DNA of 38,333 nt from Bordetella parapertussis (GTDB lineage: Bacteria > Pseudomonadota > Gammaproteobacteria > Burkholderiales > Burkholderiaceae_B), in contig CAMCZQ010000009.1 of NCBI GenBank assembly GCA_945887835.1, forward strand, positions 1 through 38,333, written 5' to 3'. Below are positions 1 to 6,972 of this stretch, piece after piece (the stretch's first letter is position 1; each line of letters starts with the position of its first letter). Position numbers and translations under genes: made by a program. The notes below the pieces were generated by a model that did not search any database, was not told where the DNA came from, and worked only from the letters and a program-made list of their open reading frames with translations.

Positions 1-39
1 AGCAGAGGGTCGTGAGTTCGAATCCCACCGCCCCGACCA
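1..39 (+). tRNA. tRNA-Pro (probably UGG), 3' fragment
   Basis: The window opens inside a tRNA. The T loop TTCGAAT is visible at 19-25, the 3' acceptor strand CGCCCCG is at 29-35, and a discriminator A plus encoded CCA end at 39. An acceptor strand that would pair with a 5' CGGGGCG is characteristic of bacterial tRNA-Pro. The 3' anticodon-stem bases AGCAGA at the very start match my recollection of Burkholderiales tRNA-Pro(UGG). The anticodon itself lies outside the window, so the isoacceptor is an inference. Confidence 0.75.
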
Positions 40-46
40 GTAATCT

Positions 47-82
47 CAAAAGGCTAGTTTCTTAATTGAAACTAGCCTTTTG
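47..82 (+). terminator. intrinsic terminator after tRNA-Pro
   Basis: A perfect 15-bp stem (47-61 pairing with 68-82) closes a 6-base loop, and its 3' arm ends in a short T run (78-81). It lies 8 bases after the tRNA CCA end, where a tRNA terminator is expected. The sequence is nearly symmetric, so it could act on both strands. Confidence 0.85.
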
Positions 83-153
83 CTTTGGGCGAGCGGTTTT
101 TTGCGAGCGGTGTGATAATCAGTGACGAAATACTTTATCTCTCGGAGAACCTC

Positions 154-1044
154 ATGACACCAGAAGTCGTATTTATTGGTCTAGGCAATATGGGCATGCC
201 CATGGCACTCAATCTGTTGCGTGGCGGCTTTTCAGTCATTGGCTTTGACTTGGCGCCGGCCAACGTTGACAGCCTGGTGGCCGCCGGCGGCGCAAAAGGG
301 ATCGACTTTGCGCAGGCCGTGAAAGGGGCCAAAGCCGTGGTCAGTATGCTGCCCGCGAGCCAGCACGTGCAAAGTGTGTATCTAGGCGACCAGGGCGTTT
401 TAGCGCTTGCGCAAAAAGGTACCATACTGATCGACTCGTCGACGATCTCACCACAAGTTGCCAAAGAGCTTGGTACGGCGGCTGCCGCCAAAGGGATAGA
501 GATGATTGACGCGCCTGTATCGGGCGGTCCTTTTGGTGCGAAGGCTGGCACCTTGACCTTCATGGTGGGTGGCACTGAACAGGGTTTTGCGGCCGCTCAG
601 CCCTATCTGCAAAAGATGGGTAAGGCGCTGTATCACGCCGGTGCACATGGCAGCGGCCAAACCGTTAAGGTCTGCAACAACATGTTGCTGGGTATCACCA
701 TGATCGGCACCGCTGAAGCCCTACGCTTGGGTATCGCCAATGGGCTCGATCCTGCCGTGTTGTCTGAAATTATGTCAAAAAGTTCGGGTAACAACTGGGT
801 GTTGAATTCGTGTAACCCATGCCCAGGCGTGATGCCAGAGTCGGCCGCTTCAAACGGCTATGCGGGTGGGTTTGGCGTTGATTTAATGCTAAAAGACTTG
901 GGCCTGGCGGTTGAAAACTCGTTGGCGACTAAATGCAGCGTGCCGCTCGGTGGCTTGGCCCGTAACTTGTATGACATGCATAGTAAGCTTGGGCATGGCA
1001 AGTTGGATTACGGCAGCATTTATGAAACGTTAGGAAAAAAATAG
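154..1044 (+). CDS. mmsB: 3-hydroxyisobutyrate dehydrogenase (MmsB type)
   Basis: A 296-residue NAD(P)-dependent beta-hydroxyacid dehydrogenase, expected to oxidise 3-hydroxyisobutyrate to methylmalonate semialdehyde in valine catabolism. The N-terminal Rossmann motif FIGLGNMGMPMA, the substrate-loop motif DAPVSGG and the catalytic-lysine helix GSGQTVKVCNN are all present. The C-terminal part (SSGNNWVLN, then GGFGVDLMLKDL) follows MmsB closely, and the length matches the family (about 295-300). I chose ATG 154 because CGGAG lies at 143-147 just upstream; the frame also extends upstream to a TTG at 85 without ribosome-binding support. It stands ahead of a binding-protein gene and a second dehydrogenase of the same superfamily. 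The MmsB assignment within the superfamily is good, but the real substrate may be another beta-hydroxyacid. Confidence 0.88.
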   Translation: MTPEVVFIGLGNMGMPMALNLLRGGFSVIGFDLAPANVDSLVAAGGAKGIDFAQAVKGAKAVVSMLPASQHVQSVYLGDQGVLALAQKGTILIDSSTISPQVAKELGTAAAAKGIEMIDAPVSGGPFGAKAGTLTFMVGGTEQGFAAAQPYLQKMGKALYHAGAHGSGQTVKVCNNMLLGITMIGTAEALRLGIANGLDPAVLSEIMSKSSGNNWVLNSCNPCPGVMPESAASNGYAGGFGVDLMLKDLGLAVENSLATKCSVPLGGLARNLYDMHSKLGHGKLDYGSIYETLGKK

Positions 1045-1053
1045 TTGATAAAA

Positions 1054-1164
1054 CCTAGGGAAAATACCGAGAAGAAAACCCTAGGCGCATAATTGGTTTA
1101 CAGTGTGAGTAGATAAGGCGCAGTGCCAGTGAAAAACGCTGGCAAACAGACGACCCACTGTAAA
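1054..1164 (+). repeat. nested inverted repeats ahead of the binding-protein gene
   Basis: Three inverted repeats lie in one 110-base stretch. They are CCTAGGG (1054-1060) with CCCTAGG (1079-1085), TTTACAGTG (1097-1105) with CACTGTAAA (1156-1164), and inside the latter TGCCAGTG (1124-1131) with CGCTGGCA (1137-1144, one G-U pair) around an AAAAA loop. No T run follows any of them, so terminator function is unlikely. A structured leader RNA or an operator region are both possible. I could not match it to a known riboswitch family. Confidence 0.5.
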
Positions 1165-1219
1165 GAACGCACGACAAAAAATAATCTATAAAAACAATCA
1201 TAAATCTGGGAGACAAACC

Positions 1220-2473
1220 ATGTTGCATCGTAAGCGTGCAGGTCTGCACTTTGTTAAAGCCGCGCTCGTCGCAGCGCTCGTGTCGGTGGGCTTTGCCAGC
1301 CACGCTGAAGTCGGTATCACCGACACTGAAATTCTTTGGGGTAATTCGGCTGCTTTGTCGGGGCCCAATGCCGGCTATGGTGCGATTGGTCGCGCGCAGA
1401 AGGCATGTTTTGAGTACATCAACGCCGAGCTCGGGGGCGTCAAAATGGGCGACGGCAAAACGCGCAAGCTCAAATATTTAATGTATGACGATGCGATGGA
1501 ACCCGCCCGTGCTCTGCAAAACGCACGCCGGTTAATCACGCAAGATAAAGTGTTTGCGATTTCGGGTAACGTTGGCACTGGCGCAAATTTGGGTGCACGT
1601 CCGTTCTACAACGCTGAAAAAGTACCACAGGTATTTTTATATACTGGCGGGCCGATGTTTGGTGCTAAACCGGACGTTGAAAAATTTCCGTACACCATGT
1701 TGGCTTTGTTGGCGTACAACACTGAGGCAGCACTTTATGCTGCCTACATCAAAGAGAATTTTCCGGGCGCAAAGGTCGCGTTGTTTAACGACGATAGCGG
1801 TGGCCCATTTTTTGCAACAGGGTTTATTAAAGCTGCCAAAGAGCTTGGCTTAAATGTTGTGATTCATGAAGAGCACTCCTACAGCGAACCCACGATCGAT
1901 GCCAAGATCGATCGCATCGCTGCCTCGGGCGCTACGGTGTTTGTCGACGCAACCACACCTAAGTTTGTGGTGCAAGCTTTGAAACGTATGCAAACCATTA
2001 ACTGGAAGCCTGCACATATCATCTGGGGCGTGGGTTCAAGCATTGGTGGTGCCTTGCAGCCTGCTGGTGCTGCTGCCTCAACCGGCGTGTTAACTGGCTT
2101 GTGGTTAAAAGACCAGGCAAATCCAGCCTACGCCAATGATGCTGATATGAAGCTCTATGTTCAAAAGCTTGAGCAATACAAAAGCGGGCTAAACCCGGCT
2201 GATCAAAACGCGGCCGCGGGCTGGTTTATTTGCCATGCTGTCAAGGCCGTACTTGAAAATACCAAGACCCCTACGCGCGATGCCTTCATGGAGTCAGCAC
2301 GTACGATGAAAGGTGTGAAAGCGCCTTTGTTACTTGAGGGCATCACCCTCAATACCAATGGTTCGACCGATGGTTACCCGATCGAGTCCGTGCAGATGGG
2401 TCAGTACGATGGCGTGAAGTATGTGGCAAAAGGTGCTGTGATTAACTACGAAGGCAAAACGCCTGCCCCTTGA
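1220..2473 (+). CDS. ABC transporter substrate-binding protein (branched-chain amino acid type)
   Basis: A 417-residue periplasmic binding protein of the Leu/Ile/Val (Peripla_BP_6) family. A signal peptide of about 29 residues ends in FASHA before EVGITDTEI. The opening GITDTEILWGNSAALSGPNAGYG is the usual first strand and ligand loop of this family, and the length fits (about 390-420). ATG 1220 is preceded by CTGGGAG at 1206-1212. It sits upstream of the LivG/F/H/M-type genes at 3636-6962, separated by a dehydrogenase, and is the natural binding component for that importer. Many members in Burkholderiales carry aromatic or other organic acids rather than amino acids, so the ligand is open. 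Inverted repeats occupy its upstream region, and a TATAAA box lies at 1187-1192. Confidence 0.88.
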   Translation: MLHRKRAGLHFVKAALVAALVSVGFASHAEVGITDTEILWGNSAALSGPNAGYGAIGRAQKACFEYINAELGGVKMGDGKTRKLKYLMYDDAMEPARALQNARRLITQDKVFAISGNVGTGANLGARPFYNAEKVPQVFLYTGGPMFGAKPDVEKFPYTMLALLAYNTEAALYAAYIKENFPGAKVALFNDDSGGPFFATGFIKAAKELGLNVVIHEEHSYSEPTIDAKIDRIAASGATVFVDATTPKFVVQALKRMQTINWKPAHIIWGVGSSIGGALQPAGAAASTGVLTGLWLKDQANPAYANDADMKLYVQKLEQYKSGLNPADQNAAAGWFICHAVKAVLENTKTPTRDAFMESARTMKGVKAPLLLEGITLNTNGSTDGYPIESVQMGQYDGVKYVAKGAVINYEGKTPAP

Positions 2474-2530
2474 CGCCTTGCGTGCAAACAATGACGCAAG
2501 ACCTGGCAATACTCAATCAGTAAACATGAG

Positions 2531-2558
2531 CTCAGGCGCCTTGCAAAAGGCGTCTGAG
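2531..2558 (+). repeat. 12-bp hairpin between the binding protein and the second dehydrogenase
   Basis: CTCAGGCGCCTT (2531-2542) pairs with AAGGCGTCTGAG (2547-2558) across a GCAA tetraloop, with a single G-U pair. No T run follows. This is typical of an intercistronic stem that stabilises the upstream binding-protein mRNA or partly attenuates readthrough, rather than an intrinsic terminator. Confidence 0.55.
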
Positions 2559-2581
2559 CGGTTCAAACACATACACACGAG

Positions 2582-3478
2582 ATGATCATGGTTCAAAACA
2601 GTGCGGGTGCGGGACAAAAAGTTGGCTTTGTAGGCTTGGGTGCAATGGGTGGCCGCATGGTGGCTCACTTGAAAGGCTTTGCTGACGTTCAGGTGTTCGA
2701 TCTGGATGTCGCTCGACGCGAACAGGCGGCCGCAGCAGCTGGCGGCAAGGCAGTGGCTAGCATCGGCGCGATGGCGGATGCTCAGGTGGTGATTTTGATG
2801 TTGCCTGACAGCCCGATCGTTGACAAGGTACTGCGCACTGAATTGCTCAAGACTTTAAAGCAGGGCGCGATGGTGATCGATATGAGTTCGTCGACACCCG
2901 CCAATACCATTGAGAATGCCAAACTCTCAAAACAACATGGCATCACGTTTATTGATGCGCCGGTATCGGGTGGCATTGGTGGTGCCGAGTCGGGCAAGCT
3001 GGCCATCATGGCCGGTGGTAGTGCCGCAGACTTTGCGAGTGCCTTGCCCCTGCTCAATCGGATGGGGACGAAAGTCGTGCATGTTGGCCCAGTTGGTTCA
3101 GGTCACGCCGTTAAAGCGTTGAACAACCTCTTGGGCGCAACGATCTTGGTGGCAACGTCTGAAATTTTTGCTGCAGGCGAAAAGTTTGGGCTTGATCCTG
3201 CAGTGATGCATCAAGTGATTGATGCCTCGAGTGGCGGCAGTTTTATGACCGCCCACGCGTGGCCGCGTGCTGTCTTGCCCAAGACCTGGAACTTTGGCTT
3301 TGCCATGCAACTGATGAACAAAGACGTTGGGATTGCGATGTCACTGATTGAGTCCACAGGGGTCAAAACCGTGTTGTGCGAAGCCAATGCGGCACTGTGG
3401 GCGAAGGCGGTCAAAGAGAACCCAGGTGCTGACATGTCTATCATCACGAAAAACATTCGCGAAGCGGCTGGCCTGTAA
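2582..3478 (+). CDS. NAD(P)-dependent beta-hydroxyacid dehydrogenase
   Basis: A 298-residue paralogue of the enzyme at 154-1044 in the 3-hydroxyisobutyrate/tartronate-semialdehyde reductase superfamily. It has the Rossmann motif GFVGLGAMGGRM near residue 15, DAPVSGGIGG mid-protein and GSGHAVKALNNL carrying the catalytic lysine. The C-terminal half differs from the first paralogue (GGSFMTAHAWPRAVLPKTWNFGF), so the two probably use different substrates. Two in-frame starts exist (2582 and 2588). Upstream purines are weak for both, and 2582 is kept as the longer form. It lies between the binding protein and the ATPase gene of the importer, which suggests it acts on the imported compound. The family is certain and the substrate unknown. 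Confidence 0.85.
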   Translation: MIMVQNSAGAGQKVGFVGLGAMGGRMVAHLKGFADVQVFDLDVARREQAAAAAGGKAVASIGAMADAQVVILMLPDSPIVDKVLRTELLKTLKQGAMVIDMSSSTPANTIENAKLSKQHGITFIDAPVSGGIGGAESGKLAIMAGGSAADFASALPLLNRMGTKVVHVGPVGSGHAVKALNNLLGATILVATSEIFAAGEKFGLDPAVMHQVIDASSGGSFMTAHAWPRAVLPKTWNFGFAMQLMNKDVGIAMSLIESTGVKTVLCEANAALWAKAVKENPGADMSIITKNIREAAGL

Positions 3479-3508
3479 GTGCATTGAGTTGTAGGCGCAG
3501 TATCGCGC

Positions 3509-3579
3509 CGACCTGTGCTTGCGTGCCGAAACAGTAATTTTTGCTTTGGTGCTGTTAGCTTCTCTGCAAGTTCAGGTCG
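3509..3579 (+). ncRNA. possible structured leader element ahead of livG
   Basis: In the 157-base gap before the ATPase gene, CGACCTG (3509-3515) pairs with CAGGTCG (3573-3579). After a 2x2 internal loop CTTGC (3518-3522) pairs with GCAAG (3566-3570), and inside that AACAG (3530-3534) pairs with CTGTT (3552-3556). The result is a stacked imperfect stem with an inner hairpin and no downstream T run. It may be a 5' leader structure of the transporter mRNA. It is read by eye only, and covariation is needed before calling it an RNA gene. Confidence 0.35.
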
Positions 3580-3635
3580 TTGCCGCGTTCAATGCGTTTT
3601 AGACGTACTGAGCTCTCGTGCCCCAGACGGATTAA

Positions 3636-4421
3636 ATGGAAACCTTCATGAGTGCAACTCATAAATTGTCAGTTTCAGACTTGTCTTTGCGTTTCGGTGG
3701 CATCGTCGCGCTTAATGGCTTGTCTTTTACGGTAGACGAAGGATCGATTTGTGGGTTGATCGGTCCGAATGGCGCAGGTAAGACGAGCCTGTTTAATTGC
3801 ATTAGTCGCTTGTATAACCCCTCGGCGGGGCGCGTGCTGTTTAACGGTCGCGACATCACAAAGGTCAAGGCCAAAGAGGTTGCCAATCTTGGTATCGCGC
3901 GTACCTTTCAAAATTTGGCCTTGTTGCCCTCGCTGACGGTACACGAAAACGTCATGCTCGGTGGGCATCACTACGGCCGTAGTCGTTTATTGACGGCACC
4001 GTTTTCGCCGCTCTCGCGCCGGCCCGAAGAAGCGTCGCTCAGTCGCTTCGCACACGAGTTGCTCGAGCGCTTGAACATGGCCGACTTACACGATCAGCGC
4101 ATCGATGATTTGTCGTACCCCACACTGAAAAAAGTTGAACTTGCCCGAGCACTTGCGATGCGCCCAACGTTTTTGATGCTAGACGAGCCTGCCGGTGGTC
4201 TGTCGCACTCAGAGGTTGGAGAACTTTCTGACACGCTTGTGCGTGTTCGACGCGAGTTTAATTTGACCTTGTTGCTCGTCGAACATCACATGGGCATGGT
4301 AATGAAAATATCTGACAACATCGTTGTGCTTGATTTTGGGCACAAAATCGCTGATGGTAAACCAGCCGACATTAAAGTGAACCCACGCGTGGTTGAAGCG
4401 TATTTGGGAAAGCCAAGATGA
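3636..4421 (+). CDS. livG: branched-chain-type ABC transporter ATP-binding protein (LivG-like)
   Basis: A 261-residue cytoplasmic ATPase subunit of a Leu/Ile/Val-type importer. It has Walker A GPNGAGKT (residues 43-50), Q-loop Gln92 in ARTFQN, Walker B FLMLDEP (179-185) and the H-loop His217 in LLLVEHH. The signature motif, normally LSGGQ or LSYGQ, reads LSYPTLK at residues 159-165, so both the usual Gly and Gln are replaced. The start may be 3636 or 3648; neither has a strong Shine-Dalgarno. The gene overlaps the next ATPase gene by 4 bases (ATGA), and the two should be translationally coupled and form a heterodimer. The gene symbol is by family only, because the transported ligand is not known. 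Confidence 0.88.
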   Translation: METFMSATHKLSVSDLSLRFGGIVALNGLSFTVDEGSICGLIGPNGAGKTSLFNCISRLYNPSAGRVLFNGRDITKVKAKEVANLGIARTFQNLALLPSLTVHENVMLGGHHYGRSRLLTAPFSPLSRRPEEASLSRFAHELLERLNMADLHDQRIDDLSYPTLKKVELARALAMRPTFLMLDEPAGGLSHSEVGELSDTLVRVRREFNLTLLLVEHHMGMVMKISDNIVVLDFGHKIADGKPADIKVNPRVVEAYLGKPR

Positions 4422-5131
4422 AAGTTCTGGATATCAAAAATTTTTCGGCAGGCTATGGTCGCTTACGCGTGTTGCACAATATTTCGATGTCTGTTCAAGA
4501 GGGCAGTGTCGCGGTATTACTAGGCGCGAATGGTGCGGGCAAAACGACCACCTTACGCGCGATTAGTGGCTTGATCAAAAGTGAAGGCAGTGTCTTGCTC
4601 GATGGCCAAGAGACGCGTGGCTTAAGCCCTGATCGCATTGCACGCCTCGGTGTTGCGCACGCCGCTGAAGGTCGGGGCACGTTTACCGATTTGACCGTCG
4701 AAGACAACCTACGCGTCGGGGCCTTTAGACGCACAGACAAAAGCGGGATTGCCGCGGACATTGAACAAATGTACGCGTTGTTTCCCCGGCTACGCGAACG
4801 CTATCAACAAAAGGCGGGTAGTTTAAGTGGCGGCGAGCAGCAGATGCTTGCGGTGGGTCGCGCCCTGATGCTGCGCCCGCGCGTACTGCTGCTTGACGAG
4901 CCTTCGTTGGGCTTAGCGCCTGTCATCATTAATGATTTGTATGACACGCTGGCGCGTGTCAATAAAGAGTTGGGTATGACCATGCTCATTGTTGAGCAAA
5001 ATGCCAACTTAGCCTTGCAGCTTGCCGACTATGCCTATGTGCTTGAGTCTGGCGTGATTTCACTGCAAGGCCCGGCGCACGAGATTGCCTCGCATGATGG
5101 TGTGCGTGCGGCCTACCTTGGGGACATCTGA
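4418..5131 (+). CDS. livF: branched-chain-type ABC transporter ATP-binding protein (LivF-like)
   Basis: A 237-residue second ATPase of the same importer. Walker A GANGAGKT lies at about residues 37-44, the full signature LSGGEQQ at about 137-143, and Walker B VLLLDEPSLGL at about 156-166, followed by the H-loop histidine-equivalent region MLIVEQN. Here the H-loop position reads Gln, which is the usual state in LivF proteins. Its intact signature contrasts with the degenerate one in its partner. Its ATG overlaps the end of the LivG-like gene (ATGA), and its stop TGA shares one base with the permease ATG at 5131. Start choice is fixed by these overlaps. Confidence 0.9.
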   Translation: MKVLDIKNFSAGYGRLRVLHNISMSVQEGSVAVLLGANGAGKTTTLRAISGLIKSEGSVLLDGQETRGLSPDRIARLGVAHAAEGRGTFTDLTVEDNLRVGAFRRTDKSGIAADIEQMYALFPRLRERYQQKAGSLSGGEQQMLAVGRALMLRPRVLLLDEPSLGLAPVIINDLYDTLARVNKELGMTMLIVEQNANLALQLADYAYVLESGVISLQGPAHEIASHDGVRAAYLGDI

Positions 5132-6012
5132 TGATTTATTTTTTACAGCAGCTCCTCAATGGCCTTGCAACCGGTGCGATCTATGCGTCACTGGGGTTAG
5201 CGTTGGTGTTGATTTATCGCACCACCAACATCGCTAATTTCGCGCAAGGCGAGATGGCGACATTTTCGGCGTTTTTAACCTGGCAACTGACCGAATTTGG
5301 TTTGCCGATTGGTTGGGCGATTTTAATTTCACTTGGTTTGTCGTTAATCATGGGCGCAGTCACCTATGTGTTAATCGTGCGACCTGTGCAATACAAAGAC
5401 GAGATGACGATCATCATCGTGACGCTGGGGCTATTCCTGGCGTACAACAGTGCCACGGGTGCGATTTGGGGCTTTATGCAAAAGGCTTCGCCCAGTCCGC
5501 TGCCAGAGCATACTTGGACGCTTGGCACACTGCGCATTGGGGCCGAATTGTTGGCTTTTGTGGCGGTGCTGATGACGATTTCAGTCGGGTTGTATGTGTT
5601 GTTTCAGCGCACGCGTTTGGGTATGGCGTTGCGCGCCGCTGCTTCTAATGCGCAGTCGGCACAGTTGGTCGGTATCCCATATACCGCGATGATGACGCTG
5701 GGCTGGGGGATGGCGGCTGCGTTGGGTTCGATTTCTGGGGCTCTGGTCGCATCGCGTCTGACCTTGGATCCCAACATGATGGGCGATGTCATTATTTACG
5801 CGTTTGCGGCAGCGGTGGTCGGCGGGCTCAGTAGCTATTTGGGGGCGGTAGTTGGGGGCGTAGTCGTTGGCGTGTCGCAATCCTTTTCGACCGCGTATTT
5901 ACCTGCGCTTGGTGCCGACCTTCAGATCATTGTGCCTTTGGTGTTAATTGTCGCCGTGTTAATTGTTAAGCCTGAAGGTCTGTTTGGTAAAGCCGTGCAG
6001 GTGAGGGTATGA
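5131..6012 (+). CDS. livH: branched-chain-type ABC transporter permease (LivH-like)
   Basis: A 293-residue integral inner-membrane permease. The N terminus LLNGLATGAIYASLGLALVLIYRTTNIANFAQGE is the family hallmark, given here as its separate parts GLATGAIYASLGLAL and NIANFAQGE, and several further hydrophobic helices follow. The EAA-like coupling loop lies in the region GMALRAAASNAQSAQLVGI. The length is normal for LivH (about 290-300). It starts inside the stop of the LivF-like gene and ends inside the start of the LivM-like gene (4-base overlap at 6009), so it sits in a tightly coupled operon. Confidence 0.9.
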   Translation: MIYFLQQLLNGLATGAIYASLGLALVLIYRTTNIANFAQGEMATFSAFLTWQLTEFGLPIGWAILISLGLSLIMGAVTYVLIVRPVQYKDEMTIIIVTLGLFLAYNSATGAIWGFMQKASPSPLPEHTWTLGTLRIGAELLAFVAVLMTISVGLYVLFQRTRLGMALRAAASNAQSAQLVGIPYTAMMTLGWGMAAALGSISGALVASRLTLDPNMMGDVIIYAFAAAVVGGLSSYLGAVVGGVVVGVSQSFSTAYLPALGADLQIIVPLVLIVAVLIVKPEGLFGKAVQVRV

Positions 6013-6962
6013 ACATGACCTTTAAACATTGGCTGCTAGGCGCGTTCTTAGCGGCATTGCTTGTCGTGACCCCACTTGTTGCCCCAAGTTATTTGACGTT
6101 TCAGTTAACAGGGGTGATGGCGTATGCGGTCGCTGCCATTGGCTTGAACTTAATCATTGGTTATGCCGGTCAGATTTCACTGGGCCATAACGCTTTTTTT
6201 GCTTTGGGTGCGTATACGGCCGCGTTAAGTGTGGCGCATTTACAGGTGCATTATGTTGTGTCGGTATTGATCGCGGCGGCGGTTACGTTTGTCGTCGGTT
6301 TTTTGGCGGGTTTCCCTGCGCAGCGGTTAAAAGGTCTTTACCTGGCCTTGATTACCCTCGTGCTGGCGGTATCCGTCTCACCGGTGATCAAGCACTTTAA
6401 AGCGTACACAAACGGCATGTCAGGCATGTCGGTTGACCGCCCAACGCCGCCCGTTTGGTCTGGCCTGACACAAGATGCTTGGGTCTATTATGTTGTGTTG
6501 ATGTTCACGGTCGTGTGTTTTTTCTTGGCTCGAAATTTTGTGGCTGGTAGTACGGGGCGCGCGCTCACAGCAGTCCGACAAGCCCCGCTTGCGGCATCGT
6601 CAATGGGCGTGGATGTCAATGGCTACAAAGTGCTGATCTTTGGTTTGGGATCAATGTTTGCCGGCATTGGCGGTGCGATTTTTAACTTCTCGATAGGGTT
6701 TATTGCCCCTGACTCTTTTAACCTCTTGCTGTCTGTGAGTTTTCTTGCCGCAATCGTGGTGGGGGGCTTAGGGACTGTGTGGGGCGCGTTGGTGGCAGGT
6801 TTGTTTTTACAGTTTGTGCCATCCTATGCTTCAGACATCAGCAATGCTTTGGCGGGTGCCGTGTATGGCGGCATCTTGATCGTGTGCATGTTCTTTATGC
6901 CTAAAGGCATTGTTGGTTCGGCGATCGTTTGGTTGCGCGAGCGTCGGCTGACAAAACATTAG
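6009..6962 (+). CDS. livM: branched-chain-type ABC transporter permease (LivM-like)
   Basis: A 317-residue partner permease of LivH type. Family features are GLNLIIGYAGQISLGHNAFFALGAY at about residues 45-70 (seen as the parts GLNLIIGYAGQ and SLGHNAFFALGAY), AFPAQRLKGLYLALITLVLAV mid-protein, and GRALTAVRQAPLAASSMGVD as the cytoplasmic coupling loop. Multiple membrane helices are evident. It follows LivH with a 4-base overlap. The next gene, a D-2-hydroxyacid dehydrogenase, begins 10 bases after its stop behind GAAGGG, so it is probably on the same transcript. Confidence 0.9.
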   Translation: MNMTFKHWLLGAFLAALLVVTPLVAPSYLTFQLTGVMAYAVAAIGLNLIIGYAGQISLGHNAFFALGAYTAALSVAHLQVHYVVSVLIAAAVTFVVGFLAGFPAQRLKGLYLALITLVLAVSVSPVIKHFKAYTNGMSGMSVDRPTPPVWSGLTQDAWVYYVVLMFTVVCFFLARNFVAGSTGRALTAVRQAPLAASSMGVDVNGYKVLIFGLGSMFAGIGGAIFNFSIGFIAPDSFNLLLSVSFLAAIVVGGLGTVWGALVAGLFLQFVPSYASDISNALAGAVYGGILIVCMFFMPKGIVGSAIVWLRERRLTKH

Positions 6963-6972
6963 AAGGGTAAGA

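Noticed and set aside
1097-1164. A known riboswitch (guanidine, glycine, cobalamin, c-di-GMP)
   Set aside because: None of the conserved sequence cores of those families is present; only the pairing is visible.
5581-5880. A 99-residue antisense ORF inside livH
   Set aside because: It has no ribosome-binding site and its composition is that expected from reading a membrane protein gene backwards.
3636-6962. A urea transporter (urtABCDE) serving the urease operon
   Set aside because: The importer is Liv-type, more than 20 kb from ureD, and embedded among dehydrogenases. Nothing in its binding protein points to urea.
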